From Euryodendron excelsum (lineage: Eukaryota > Streptophyta > Magnoliopsida > Ericales > Pentaphylacaceae), in NCBI GenBank assembly GCA_033060915.1, contig CM065389.1:20945001-21009000 (forward strand): 64,000 nucleotides of DNA. The letters are read 5' to 3'. Position numbers and translations under genes: made by a program. The notes under the pieces were generated by a model. The model did no database searches, was not told the DNA's origin, and was given only the letters and a program-made list of their open reading frames with translations. Of the stretch, positions 35,981 through 48,296 are shown piece by piece (the stretch's first letter is position 1; every line of letters begins with the position of its first letter).

Positions 35981-37508
35981 TAATTTCACTCTAAAAGGGT
36001 AATCTTTGTCCCCTAATTAAGTGTTTGTTAGCCTTTATATGGTTATTAGAATAGGTTTTTAGTAATAAATTAATTTAAAGTGGTTTTTTATTTGTATTGT
36101 AAGTTTTTGATGATAAAATGGTGAAAATGGCCTAAACAGAATAAGTCCTTTCCGACGGACCGTTCGAACGATTCCCATCGTTCGAATGGTACGTTTGGAC
36201 GGATAAATAACCATTCGGACGGTTAGACTGTTCGGACGAGCGAACTAGCGTCCAGATGCTACGACGGAGATCGGAGTTCCAGAATCGATTTTTCCTGTTC
36301 TAAGCTATCACAAAGTCGTCTTTTTCTGTTCAAAGAAATACAGAGCCGAGATTCTACGTCTGAAGACCATCCGAACGGTGAAATAACCATCCGAAAGGTT
36401 ATGCCACCATCCGGACGGTGTGTCCGGACGCCATTCAGACGGCCTTAAGATGCACTTTGGATGGTGAGCGCAGATTTGCCCTACAACCCAACAATCAAAG
36501 AAAAAGTTGGATTATGTTATGTTTTAGGGTTTCTACCGCTGGTAGAGAGGAAAAACAGGGGAAAAACTTGTATTTTGCTTAGATTTACTTTACATTGGTG
36601 TATTTAGGGCTTTGGGAAGTGTTTAGTTAGATTTCTAGTGTTGTTTATGTTTAATCCTTCACATTTTCTATAGTTCAATATATATACACTTTTGATTTCA
36701 AGTCAAGAATGTTGTCTCTATATCTTGGGAAGCTTTCAACCGTGGAATCTTCAAGCTAAGCTTATTGTTTGGGGACAAATGTGAAGATCCACCAAGGAAG
36801 GCATAAGAAATGAAAGGGGAGTTATCAATCTTGTTGAATATCTATTTTGCATCTTTATCTCTAATTATGTTGGAATTAATTGATGTAGAAATCTTAGATC
36901 TATAATCATAGTTAGTAACATGTGATTTATTTCTAAAGAACCCATGGATGGTAATAAAGTTTAATTCCAAAATAATTAGAGATCCCTAAATTTTCAAAAC
37001 TAAACTTTTCGAATCAAGAGCCTTTGGATGATTCTTGATATGAGTTAACCCAAACTCCCCATTTCAAATTCCGTGCTAGAATTGGTAGATTGGAACATTT
37101 GAACCCAAACCCCCTTTTTAATCAAGTTAAATCCTTACTTGTTTTCATTTGGAATTTCGGTTAAATCAAAAGTTAATTTAGCTATAATTATGGTTGTTGT
37201 AGTAGAATTTTCATAATTGTCAAATTGCTTTAGCTAGAATCAAGTCGTTGGATTTAATTTCAATTCAATTGTTTGCCTAGTTTTTAGCAAAATAACTCTT
37301 CAAACACCACAAGATTTTCGGTCAAATTTTAGTTATCATAATCATCGATTCCAATCTTGGTTTGCGATTTCAATTTGCATAGGTTTCTAAACTTTACTCA
37401 TTTCTATTGCTAGATTGACACAAGTCTCATGGGAGAACACGATTGTGGGAATACCCTCACTTAAACTACAAGCACCTCCATCACGGTGAGCGTGGCGGGA
37501 GCAAACCA
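35981..37508 (+). repeat. 5' LTR of the Athila-type element
   Basis: About 1,528 bp, paired with 56812-58309. It ends GGGAGCAAACCA, followed by the primer site. Its first bases have decayed: TAATTTCACTC here against TGTTGATTCCACTC in the 3' LTR. The target repeat TGGTC flanks the whole element (35976-35980 and 58310-58314). A cluster of CCGTTCGAACG and CATTCGGACGG-type words occupies 36150-36470. A possible TATA (ATATATATACAC) lies near 36679. Compared with the 3' LTR it has an extra stretch around 36200-36230. Confidence 0.9.
36150..36470 (+). promoter_or_regulatory. GTTCGGACGG/TTCGAACG motif cluster in the Athila 5' LTR
   Basis: About a dozen related words (CCGTTCGAACG, CATTCGGACGG, CATCCGAACGG, CATCCGGACGG) within 320 bases. 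The same words recur in the 3' LTR (56990-57265) and in the internal promoter at 53330-53520. Confidence 0.6.
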
Positions 37509-37513
37509 AGTTT

Positions 37514-37531
37514 TGGTGCCATTGCCAGGGA
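37514..37531 (+). other. Athila primer-binding site, tRNA-Asp type
   Basis: TGGTGCCATTGCCAGGGA, differing only by three transitions from TGGCGCCGTTGCCGGGGA, five bases after the LTR. Confidence 0.8.
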
Positions 37532-37979
37532 CTTGAAGGAACGAGCAAAGTGCGAAAATGAAAAAAAAAATTGCAAATCATAAAAACAAGGTGAGAATTG
37601 ATCACCCACCTACGAGGGAAGCATCTACGGCTTCGAGCCTAAGTAATTTCTTGAAACTCAATGTGGATACCATGTTAGGATTTTTATTTCTTTCTTTTCA
37701 ATAGTTTCTTTTGTTTGATTAACTAGTAGCGTTGCATATTGTTAGGAGCATTAGAGGAGTTAGGTTAGTGTGCACTTTATTTGCTAATCGGTGGTAATTT
37801 AGCACGTGGAGTGAGAGATTGGAGTTGAAAAGCCGTTGTCCGGTAAAGAAAAAAAGCCATTGTCCGGCATATATATATTGTTTGTATATGATGTGTTAAC
37901 TAGGATTGAGGCATACTATTTGTGCATTTCATTTGCATGTCCCATCGGGCATAAATTGACAATAGACGCCTTTTACGAG
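37532..37979 (+). other. Athila leader before gag
   Basis: Untranslated leader, AT-rich; contains two copies of a GCC(G/A)TTGTCCGG word at 37831-37868. The start of gag is expected near its end but has been blurred by mutation. Solo LTR E is inserted at ACGAG (37975-37979). Confidence 0.6.
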
Positions 37980-40900
37980 TATCGTGTCCAGATTTTTCCC
38001 ACTCGAGGAATACTCACACAAGCAGGATAAATGTTGTACTCTCTCGTTAGAACTCACCCTCCTAGAAGAATGAGTGCGACTAGATTTGAATTGAAAATAG
38101 AATTGAATAAAGGCCTTTTGGAAAAATTTTGGAGTCGCCACCTAACTTGATTAAGGTGAGTTAGGTCACCTAAAAAACTAAGCATAATCCGAAAACTACA
38201 CTTAGGGTTTTTGAAAACGATGTTGAAAATATCTCCTCAAAAGAGGATTTTCAAGAAAATAGGTTGTTTAGCAACCTTTGGAAAATATTTAGCCCTTTTT
38301 TGAAAAATAACTCCTTTTTGGTCTATGAAAACAGTGATTCTAGGTTCGGAGGTTGGTTACGTGTAGGGAAGACGCACTAAGTCATCACCCTACCCCGCCC
38401 TTTCGGTACCTACATGTCAATCTACCCTAGATTCACCTACGAGAGTCTTTAACTAACTAATGTTCAACCTTATTCACTTTGAAAAAGAATGTTTAAAAAG
38501 AAACTAACATGATGCATGACATGCAAGTGCAAGAAAAGAGACTTGATTTGGAAATAAATTTGAAAAAGAAAATTTTGATTTGATTTGAAAAGAAAAATAT
38601 TTGAAAAGATAGACTTGAAATTGAAATTGAAAAGAGATTTGAGAAAAGGGATTTGAAAATAGAAATTTGGAATTGGAAGTTAGAAATAGAGCATAGAATT
38701 GGAAACTTGAAGAAGATTTGTAGAATTGGAGATTTGAAAGAAGTTATAGAATTAGAATTTGAAAAATGTGGAGGAATTTGAAATTTGAAAGAAGTTGTGA
38801 CCGCACCCATGAGGGTTACCTACGTATCCTTTTGGAGGAATCAGGTCAGTCGTAGTTCGAGCAAGAGTCCGATTGAAAATAGAAGAGTTGATTTGAATAA
38901 GGAGATTGAATTGGAAATTGAATTGGAAGATTGAGAGATTGAACTTTGAATAGAGGATTGAAAATTGGAATTTGAAATTTTTGGAATTGAAAATATTGAA
39001 TTTTGATTTGAAAAAGTAGAACTTGGAAAGATTTAGACTTGTTTTGGAAAGATGGAGGTTTAGGAAATCTAGACTTAAGAAAGATGAGACTTAGGAAAGA
39101 CTCGAGAGTTTAAGAAAGATTGGATTTAGGAAAGGTTTGAATTAGGAAAGATCCAATTTAGGAAAATTTTGAATTTGAAAAGTTTCATTTTTGGAAAGTT
39201 TTGGAATTAGAAAAGTTTCGAAATTAGGAAAGTTTTGAATTAGGAGAGTTTCAACTTAGGAAAGTTTTAAATTTGGAATGCTTCGAAATAGAAAAGTTTT
39301 GAAAATTGGAAAGTTTAGAAAACAAGGAAGTTTTAAAAATAAGAGAGTCTTGAGTTTAGAAAGTTTTGAATTTTGGAAAGAATTAAAATTTAGAAAGTTT
39401 AGGATTTAGAAAATTTTAGAGTTTGAATATCTTGAGATTAGGAAAGATTTGAGTTTAGGAAAGGTTTGAAAACTTAGATTTGGAAAGTTAAGATTTGGAA
39501 AGGGATAGAATTAGGAAAGTGTTGAATTAGGAAAAATTTGAAAGTTGAGTTTTAAAATTTAGGAAAGATTTTAGTGTTCACGTTTTGGAAACTTAAGATT
39601 TAGGAAAGTAGAATATTAGGAAGGATTTGAACTAGGAAAGACTTGGATTAGGAAGGCATTGGATTTTATTTCTAAACGGGAAGGTTTGATTTTGTTTCCA
39701 AAAATAGAGGATTGGATCTAGTTTCCTAAACGGGAAGATTTGATTTGATAAAGATTTGGAAAGGGAGGTTTTGGAAACCCTAGATTTGGAAAACCATAGT
39801 CTCGACATAGAAAATAGGTTTTGGAAATGTGTATAGTTTGGGTGTAGAAAACAAGAGGTTTTGGAAACCTAGGTTTGGGGCAAAATTTGAAAATCATGTT
39901 TTTGGAAAGAAAATTAGGATTTCCTAATTGTGAGTTCTAGGGTTTGACTTGGGCTCTAAAGAAAGAGGATTTTTGGAAAGTGCGTTTTTGGAAACGAAGG
40001 TTTTCTAGAAGGGAATCCTAGGGAGGAGTTTTTGGAAAGTGAATTTGAAGATAGAGTTTTTGAAAAAAGATTTTAAAGAGAAGGGGTTTTTGGAAAGTGT
40101 GTTTTTGGAAACGACTTTCTTGGAAGGAAAATCCTAGAGGGGAATGTCTAGAAGGGAGATTTTCGGAAGAGAGTTTCTTAAAAAGATTTTTAGGGAGCGT
40201 TTTTGAAAAGTGAATTTTTGGGAGAGCATTTTGGAAAGGAGTTGAAAAAGGAGGTTTTGAAAAATAGATTTTTGTAAAAAGTTTTTAGAAAACAACTTTG
40301 GAAAGAAGAGTTTTTGGGAAGTATGTTGAAAAAGAAGATTTTTAGGAAGAGATTTTTGAAGAGAGAGTTTTTGGAAGGTGTAAAAACATCTCACTTTCCT
40401 AAAGCAATTCTAACCATAAGAGGGCTAGAACCACTTTAGGAAAGCGATTTTGAAAACAACAAGAGTTGAAAATATGGACCATAAAAGTCACTTTAAATAT
40501 TACACTTTCCTAAAACAATCCTAGCCATGGAAAAGCTAGAATCACCCTAGGATTGTGATTTTGAAAACAAGTTTTTGAAAAGGGAATTTTGATGCAATTT
40601 TGAAAACAAGTTTGAAAACGATTTTGAAGACAACTTTGAAAATGGTTTTTGGAAGATGCAAGATCATGAGCACAATGCAATTTTGGGGTTGTGAACATAC
40701 AAGGCTAAGGCTTCACCACATAATCAAGGGTGCCGAACCCACGTGGTCACTGGTTAGACTAGAAGAAAGCCCCCAACACGGTGACTCTCCAATAGCCCAA
40801 TCCTACACATGGACCGGGAATCTCCTTGTTTCAAGCATGCAAAGAAAGGGGGGGAAAGAGATAGGGGATTAAAATAGAGAAAACCCAAGTCGGTTAGGAG

Positions 40901-41261
40901 AGAGAAGAGAGGGGGGGAAGTGCGAAAATTTAAATGGAGAACCTACCTTGTATCTTGTTTATTTTGCGCGCCTTGCTTTCTTCGGTCTTCGTCTTGATCT
41001 TCACCTTCAATCTTCAAGAGCCGCCTTCAATCTTCAAACTTCAGATTGCAACTCTTCAAGTCTTTGAAGGAGGGTTGAAGGTTAGTGTATGAGTGTACGG
41101 GGGGGTGTATGAGTGTATAGGAGGCTAGGGTTTGGTGTATGGTGGCTAGGGTTTGAAAAACCTAGGGAAGCTAGGGTTTAGGAGGTGCTCGAGCTCTGTA
41201 TATCGAAATATAAGATTTTTAGATTGAGTTTTCAGATCCTTTTCATGCTAGAAGAGGCTCT

Positions 41262-41386
41262 TTATTTACAGAGGTTGGACAACACTGGCGCCTGTTGCAG
41301 TGGCGCCAGGCCAAACTTTACACTAGGAGTGGCGCTAGGCCATTTTTTGGCTTGGCGCCACTACTAATGGCGCCAGCCATTTAAGA
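41262..41386 (-). promoter_or_regulatory. LTR E core promoter, decayed TATA
   Basis: At the TATA position the plus strand reads TTATTTACA, so the box is TGTAAATAA on the minus strand, likely weakened. The GGCGCC inverted repeats upstream (about 41287-41386) remain recognisable. Confidence 0.5.
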
Positions 41387-42340
41387 AATATTTAAGGTCG
41401 GCAAGCAACGTATCTTTGATTAGATTTGGGCGCCTGTACTAGTGACTACCATGCAATTTTAGCTTGGCTTCACTAGGAGTGACTTCAGAAAGTCCGGGAA
41501 TGATTTTAAGAGACCCGGAATGGCCCGGAAGGTTGGAAAGGAGCAGGAACACTTAAAATAGTGTCCTAGAGGTATTTGACTTGAAAAATGAGGATAAGAT
41601 GTGTCGGAAAAGCTGACCGGGCCTTTTAGGGGCAAAACGGTCAATCGGGTCGAGAAGCTGCCGGGATAGACTCGGACTGTCTCAGAAGAAGACTTGGAAT
41701 TTGAAAACATTATTCAGAATGTTCCCAAAGGTTTCCGGTTTGATTCCCAGAGCCGGTGTGGTCAGAAAAGGTGACCGGCCCACCAGGGGCAAAACGGTCA
41801 TTTCGCACCGAGTTTGCCGAAACTGACTCGGAATGATCCAAAAATGTAAATGAAGGTTGAGAATACTATAAGAAGTAATCTTAGAAGGTTACCGGTTTGA
41901 TACCCAGAGCCAGTGAGGTCGAAAAAGGCGACCGGCCCTCTAAGGGCAAAACAGTCATTTTGCACCAAGTTTGCCGGAACTGATTCATAATGATTCGAAA
42001 AGGTAGAGGAAGGTTGAGAATACTATAAGAAGTAATCTCAGAAGGTTACCAGTTTGATACCCAGAGCTGGTGTGGTTCCCGGGGCGTTTGGGTGCCTAAG
42101 GACAAAATAGTCATCTTGACCAGAAAGTCTCGGAAAAGGCCCAAGGGGCAGTTTGGTCATTTTTCACCGAAGTGAGCTAGCAGGCACTTGTGTTGACCTG
42201 GGTTTTGAGTGTTTCCACCACTCTGACGACGGTCGTCATGACACAGGGGTTTATTGGCTATTCCCTATATCGACCTATTTACAAGTATTTCCGCTACTCG
42301 AACGGTTGTGATGTTTGCGAGTATTTCTGCTACTCAGACT

Positions 42341-43030
42341 GTCTCGAGGAATAAACTATCTCGAGAGAGGGATTGGAAAGGGGTCTTATCGTCTCCAAAA
42401 ATACGTGCCTGATTTGGAACCGTCTCGAGGAATAAACTGTCTCGAGAGAGGGATTGGAAAGGGGACTTATCGTCTTCGGAAAGACGTGCCTGATTTGGAA
42501 CTGTCTCGAGGAATAAACTGTCTCGAGAGAGGGATTGGAAAGGGGACTTACCGTCTTTGAAAAGGCATGCCTGATTTGGAACCGTCTCGAGGAATAAACT
42601 GTCTCGAGAAAGGGATTGGAAAGGGGACTTACCGTCTTCAAAAAGACGCGCCTGATTTGGAACTGTCTCGAGGAATAAACTGTCTCGAGAGAGGGATTGG
42701 AAAGGAGACTTAATGTCTTCGAAAAGACGTGCCTGATTTGGAACCGTCTCGAGGAATAAATTGTCTCGAGAGAGGGATTAGAAAGGGGACTTACCGTTTT
42801 CGAAAAAACATGCCTGATTTGGAACCGTCTTAAGGAATAAACTGTCTCGAGAGAGGGATTGGAAAGGGGACTTACCGTCTTCGAAAAGATATGCTTGATT
42901 TGGAACCGTCTCGAGGAATAAACTGTCTCGAGAGAGGGATTGGAAAGGAGACTTACAGTCTTCGAAAAGACGCGCCTAATTGGAATCGTCTCAAGGAATA
43001 AACTGTCTCGAGAGAGGGATTGGAATTGGA
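42341..43030. repeat. 81-bp tandem array in LTR E, about nine copies
   Basis: The GTCTCGAGGAATAAAC word starts at 42341, 42422, 42503, 42584, 42665, 42746, 42827, 42908 and 42988, so the period is 81 with one unit of 80. Each unit has two CTCGAG palindromes and a CGTCTT-CGAA-AAGACG stem. Confidence 0.92.
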
Positions 43031-43218
43031 AAGAACAATGCCCCCTAAGGGTATTTTGGTCATTTTGCCTCTATTTGGGCCTGGCGGGCCCGTGAAGCGA
43101 TGGACAAACGGGATTTGGACTTAAAAAGTTGGTTTTGATTGAATACGCCCACAATGACTTAAAAATAAGTTTGGATGGAGTGTAGACTGCCGAGTAGTCA
43201 AAAATAGGGTGCTTACAA

Positions 43219-44799
43219 CGAGTCAACCCACCATCACCGGCTAACACACCTTCTCCCAGAATTTCATTAGTAGTCGACCTAGGTGCAACTCCTATAGATG
43301 ACATAAATAATGAAGGTAGGCTACCTAATGTTGCTCCACCCAATCCAAATGTTTTGCCCAACCCACCGATGGGTGGATTGCCACAACAACCTCCTTTACA
43401 TCCGGCACATGGTTTAGGGGGTGAGAACATGGAAAATGCAAGCAACCATGGGGACATGGGGGCTCCTCAATTCCGAATAAGAGATTTCTTAAACCCACCA
43501 CGGCAAGCACTGAATTCTTGCCTTGTTATTCCACCACACTATGCCGCTTTGAACATAAGGTCGAGCATGATGCAATTGCTTCCTCAATTCCACGGGCTTG
43601 ATTCGGAAAGGCCTTACGCCTTCATTAAGGAATTTGAGGATGCATGCTCCTTGGTGATGGACAACTCGTGTCCATAGGAAATCTTTTTTCTTAAAATCTT
43701 TTCATTTTGTTTAAAGGATACCGCCAAGACGTGGTTCGATTCTTTGAGACCACTTTCTATCCACTCTTGGCAAACTCTTCAAAGATAGTTTTTGAAAAAA
43801 AAAATTTCAAAAAATAGAACAGAGGCGCTTAGATGCCAAATCTCACAATTTTCTCCAATGTTGGAAGAATCATTTTTTCAGTGTTGGGAGCGGTTTAAAG
43901 AGCTTTTAGTTTCTTGCCCACACCATGGCTTTGCCGAATGGCACATTTTCAGCATCTTTTACTCTTCTTTAACGCCCTAACTCAAGCAATTCGTTGAGAT
44001 TATGTGCGCGGGAGCATTTATGGATAAACAACCTCACGAAGCTTATTCATACATTGACTACCTCGCTAATTTGACTTACAATTGGGCGACTACCGGGACC
44101 CAAAATCCCAAAGGTAGACCAAACACACAAGGGGCAAAATATCAATTGAAAGTGGTTGATGATATGAATGCTAGACTTGCTACCATGGCGAGAAAATTAG
44201 AGGATCTAGAGTTTAAGAACGTAAGTTTGGTGGGGAGTGAAGAGCCTAAGGGAATGTGTTGTGCTGTTTGTGAGACCAAAGAGCATGACACCACGTCATG
44301 CTCGGTTATCCCAGGGATTAAGGAAGCCTTGCATGGCCAAGCCAATGCTATTGGGTAATACAATCGAGGTGGGGGAAACCCCTACTCCAATACCTACAAC
44401 CCGGGATGGAGGGATCATCCTAACTTTGGATGGCGCAATGAGGGGACTTCAAATCCCCAAGCTTATCAAGGAGGGTATCACAACCCTCAATCTTATCAAG
44501 CACCTCCTCTACCATCACACCCACAACATTACCAACCTTCACCGGTCACGTCATTTCCAACCCAACCGAAACTATTCCAAACTCTACCTCAAGCTCAACC
44601 CAACTCATAGCACCCTCCACATCGAAAGCTGTTGGCGGATATCCTCTAACAATTCATCCAAACCCAAGAGGGGGTAAATTCATGAGTTGATAAAACTTTA
44701 GATGACATCAAGAGTCAATTGACTCTTCTTACACAAGCTTTGACCCGTACTGAGAAGGGTAAGTGGCATGCACAACCTCAACCCAATCCAGTTAGGTAA
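43219..44799 (+). pseudogene. Athila-type gag, broken
   Basis: Gag builds the cytoplasmic particle and binds the RNA. The plus-strand frame is open from the LTR E junction: proline- and asparagine-rich N-terminal part, FRIRDFLNPPRQ, IRSSMMQLLPQFHGL, YAFIKEFEDACSL, TAKTWFDSLRPLSIHSW, then ECWERFKELLVSCPHHGF-like, and a zinc knuckle C-x2-C-x4-H-x4-C at 44260-44301 (CAVCETKEHDTTSC). After it come an asparagine-, glycine- and proline-rich region and a coiled, charged end near LDDIKSQLTLLTQALTRTEKG. At least six stops and one or two frameshifts (about 43677, 43787, 43978, 44356, 44607) disable it. The start codon lies upstream of the LTR E insertion and cannot be fixed. The order of motifs is that of Athila-group gag, which lacks a chromodomain partner in pol. 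Confidence 0.85.
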
Positions 44800-45801
44800 G
44801 TGCATTCCACCGAAAACTTGGCCCGACCATCAACTAGCCACGAGAATGTTTCAGCCATTACCACTTTGAGGAGTGGAAAAGCTATTGACAAGACCATCCT
44901 TCCTAGGGACCCTAAAGGCAGGGTAAAAGTGTCTAAGGTAGATGAAGGGTCGAGTGTTAATGAGGAAGAGCCTAAAAAAGAAAAAAAGGGTGAGAGAGTG
45001 CCAAGTGAGAAGGAGGAGGGGAGTGAGAAAGGAAAAAATGAGAAAGAAAAGAAAGAGGAAGGGAATTGTGAGAAGAAAGAGCCGAGTGGGTCCATGCCCA
45101 ATGGTGAGGAAGCTTTGAGAGAGGAACGCGAGATCTTGGTCCACGCTCCATTTCCTCACCGGTTAGTTAAACCTAAGAATCAATTAAGTTTGGAGATTTA
45201 TGAGACTTTCAAGCAAGTCAAAATAAATCTACCTCTCCTTGAAGTCATTAAACAAGTGCCCTCTTATGCTAAATTCCTTAAGGATTTATACACTGTTAAG
45301 AGGAGATTAAATGTGAGGGAGAACGCCTTTCTTGCTAAGGATGTCCATTCCGTAGTCCAAATCAAAACCCCACCAAAGTACAAAGATCCCGGTTGTCCTA
45401 CCGTGACATGTGTCATAGGAGATCATAGGATAGAAGGGTGCCTTCCAGACTTGGGGTCGAGTGTGAACCTATTGCCGTGCTCGGTGTACGAGCAATTGGG
45501 ACTAGGTGAGTTGAAACCTACGAGGATCACACTCCAATTAGCAGACCGATCAATCAAAGCCCCTAGGGGAATAGTTGAGGATGTCTTAGTGAAAGTTGAT
45601 AAGTTTTATTACCCAGCCGATTTTGTGGTCTTAGATACCCAACCGGTTGTAGATCCCCATGCCCAGAACCACATTCCTATCATTTTAGGTCGACCCTTTT
45701 TAGCCATAGGTGATGCCATTATCCATGTGCGAGGGGGTCTCTTGAAGTTGTCTTTTGGAAACATGTCCGTTGAACTTAACATATTTAACGCGGGAAAATA
45801 A
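44800..45801 (+). pseudogene. Athila gag-protease linker and aspartic protease
   Basis: Longest open frame in the window (333 codons). Residues 1-110 are a linker with ITTLRSGKAID and a lysine/glutamate-rich low-complexity run. Residues about 118-190 hold PFPHRLVKPKNQL and VIKQVPSYAKFLKDLYTVKR, standard in Athila gag-pol. The retroviral-type aspartic protease follows, active-site motif DLGSSVNLLP at residue 217 (45448), ending with HIPIILGRPFLAIGDAIIHV. The protease matures Gag-Pol. DLGSS in place of the usual D(T/L)GAS keeps the catalytic aspartate but changes Ala to Ser. It is part of the single Gag-Pol frame and is separated from RT by a stop at 45801. Confidence 0.85.
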
Positions 45802-47613
45802 CTGGGGGTTTTAGAGGACGTCCAGGAGGTGAATCTTATTGACTCGATAGTGCAAGAGCACTTCGAGAGGCAAATGGTAGAAGACCCTTTGGAGAGAATT
45901 TTGACATTTAGTGAGGGTCTAGATTGCTCGGGAGATGAGGAAGAAGGGGATGTTCTTAATAAGGGTAGTGGTCTAGATGTTTTTCCCATCATGGCGGTGG
46001 TTCAATGGACCCCCACTTTTGAGCCTTTGACTCCTAACCCTACCAAGCCCCAACCATCTGAACTAGAGGCTCCTACACCCGATAGGAAGTCTTTGCCTTC
46101 TACTCTTAAATATGTATTTTTGGGTAAAGGTGAATTTTATCCCGTAATGATATCTTTATCACTCACGGAGGCTCAAGAAAGGAGCTTGTTGGAGGTGCTC
46201 AAAAAGCACCGGAAAGCCAAAGGTTGGATAATCTCCGATTTGCACGGCATTAGCCCTTTTGTATGCACTCATCGCATATATTTTGAGGAAGGGGCTAAGC
46301 CGGTGCGCTAAATGCAACACCGATTGAACTCAACTATGAAAGAAGTTGTGAGGGGTGAGGTGCAAAAACTTCTTGATGCGGGTATTATATACCCAATTGC
46401 AGACTCTAAATGGGTGAGTCCCACCCAAGTTGTCCCCAAAAAGTCCAGGGTGACGATGGTTAAAAATGAGAATAACGAATTGATACCTACCCGAATCCAA
46501 ACCGGGTGGCGTATGTGTATTGACTACCGTCGTCTTAATGTCGTAACTACCAAAGATCATTTTCCCCTTCCCTTCCTTAACCAAGTCTTGGAGCAGGTAG
46601 CGGGACGGGCTTACTGTTGTTTTCTTGATGGTTATTCTGGATATAATCAATTGGAAATTGCCATGGAAGACCAAGATAAAACCACATTTACATGCCCCTT
46701 TGGCACATTTGCTTACAAGCGAATGCCCTTTGGGTTATGCAATGCTCCCGCCACTTTTCAAAGACGCATGATAAGTATTTTTAGTGATATGGTGGAGTGA
46801 ATTTTGGAAGTCTTTATGGATGATTTTTCCGTATATGGGGACAACTTTGCTTAATATCTTTAAAACTTAGAGTCGGTACTAAAACGTTGTGAGGAGAGTA
46901 ACCTTGTGTTGAATTAGGAGAAGTGTCACTTCATGGTGACACATGGTATAGTTCTAGGCCACATCATCTTTGGGAGGGGCATTGAGGTAGATCCTGCCAT
47001 GGTCAAACATATTCAAAAGCTACCCGCCCCTAGGAACGTGAGAGATGTGAGATCTTTTCTTGGGCATGCAGATTTTTATCGGCGCTTCATTCAATCATTT
47101 AGTTCCATTTTTAGGCCCTTATGTGCCCTCTTGGCAAAAGGCGCTCCATTTGAGTGGACTCCGTCTTGTCAGCTAGCTTTTGATAAGTTGAAAAACCATT
47201 TAATTACAGCTCCCATAATCCGGCCTCCGAATTGGAGCCTACCCTTTAAATTAATGTGTGATGCTAGCGATTTTGCTGTGGGGGCCGTGTTGGGCCAACA
47301 AAATGAGAAGAAACCTCATGTGCTCCATTATGTGAGCAAAACGTTGAATGAGGCCCAAATAAATTACACCACCACCGATAAAGAACTGTTGGCTATTTTG
47401 TTTGCTTTGAACAAGTTTCGCTCTTATTTAGTGGGGTCACATGTGATAGTTTTCACTGACCACGCTGCACTTAAATACCTTTTGTCCAAACAAGATGCAA
47501 AGCCTCGATTAATTAGGTGGATTCTTCTTCTTCAAGAGTTTGATCTTGAAATTAGGGATAAAAAGGGGGTGGAAAACGTTGTCGCGGATCATTTGTCCCA
47601 CCTCCTTTTCTAG
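45802..47613 (+). pseudogene. Athila reverse transcriptase and RNase H, broken
   Basis: RT copies element RNA into DNA and RNase H removes the RNA. The frame shows SLTEAQERSLLEVLKKHRKA, the RT start (EVQKLLDAGIIYPIADSKWV, GWRMCIDYRRLN, HFPLPFLNQVLEQVAG), FLDGYSGYNQ, FGTFAYKRMPFGLCNAPATF and the catalytic FMDDFSVYGD at 46813. The connection YLGH-like segment [16 protein letters not shown] and [16 protein letters not shown] follow, then RNase H with [14 protein letters not shown] (47257) and [13 protein letters not shown]. Stops at 46310, 46799, 46853, 46860 and 46915 mostly replace Trp or Gln codons. Domain order protease-RT-RNase H-integrase is that of Ty3/gypsy, and the sequence is of Athila type. 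Confidence 0.92.
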
Positions 47614-48296
47614 CACCCTACCAAAGATGACTCTCCTATTTGTGAGACCTTCCCCGATGAGCAACTCATATCTTGCAACGCCTTGAATCAAGCCTTAACT
47701 CCTTGGTACGCCGATGTGGCCAACTATTTGGCCACAAAAGCCATTCATTCTCATTGGTCCGCATTGGACAAGAGGCGATTCTTTAGGCTAGTGAGACAAT
47801 TTTTTGGGGACGAGCCTTATTTGTTCAAATATTGCTCGAATCAAGTTGTGCGACGATGTGTGCCGGATGAGGAATTTGAAAGTGTAATTAAATTTTGTCA
47901 TTCTCATGCATGTGGGGGCCATTTCTCGTCTAAGAAAACAGTGGCCAAAATTTTGCAAAGTGGACTCTATTAGCCGACTATGTTTAAAGATGTGCATTCA
48001 TTTTGTGTAGCGTGTGATAGATGTCAAATGCTAGGGAGCCTTACTAAGAAACACATGATGCCCCTTAACCCTATCCTTGTTTTGGAGGTTTTTGATTGTT
48101 GGGGCATAGACTTCATGAGTCCATTTTCTAGTTCTTTTGGGTATCTTTACATCTTAGTGGCCATTAATTATGTTTCCAAATGGTTGGAGGCAATACCGGC
48201 ACGAACCAATGACCACCAAGTTATGGTCAAATTTTTCAAAGAATACATTTTTTTCCGGTTCGGTATGCCTCGGGCCATCATCAGTGATGGTGGCTC
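47614..48296 (+). pseudogene. Athila integrase, N-terminal part, cut by solo LTR F
   Basis: Integrase inserts the DNA copy into the genome. The H-H-C-C zinc domain is present: CHSHACGGHFSSKKT (about 47900) then CVACDRC (48004-48024). The catalytic core begins with the first Asp in GIDFMSPF (48109) and the second Asp in ISDGG (48286). Solo LTR F is inserted eight bases after that Asp codon. A TGG-to-TAG stop replaces Trp in the LYWPT motif (about 47972). It continues at 52367. Confidence 0.9.

Larger units (their letters stand above)
37980..43218 (-). repeat. Family X solo LTR, copy E, target repeat ACGAG
   Basis: A 5,239-bp LTR between perfect ACGAG copies (37975-37979, 43219-43223). Its left terminus is TATCGTGTCC, where TG has become TA, and the right is GGTGCTTACA. 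Sense strand minus, opposite to the Athila element. No internal region. It shares subfamily markers with copies A and F and carries the longest 81-bp array. Confidence 0.92.

Noticed and set aside
36600..36700. TATA-like ATATATATACAC in the Athila LTR as the definite promoter
   Set aside because: It is far (over 200 bases) from the motif cluster and in AT-rich surroundings; kept only as a possibility in the LTR entry.
42341..43030. Regularly spaced repeats resembling a CRISPR array
   Set aside because: The whole 81-bp unit repeats without unique spacers, it lies inside a plant LTR, and no cas genes are present.
44778..45159. Minus-strand Phe/Leu/Ser-rich ORFs opposite the protease linker
   Set aside because: They are the complement of the lysine/glutamate-rich linker in the clear Athila frame.
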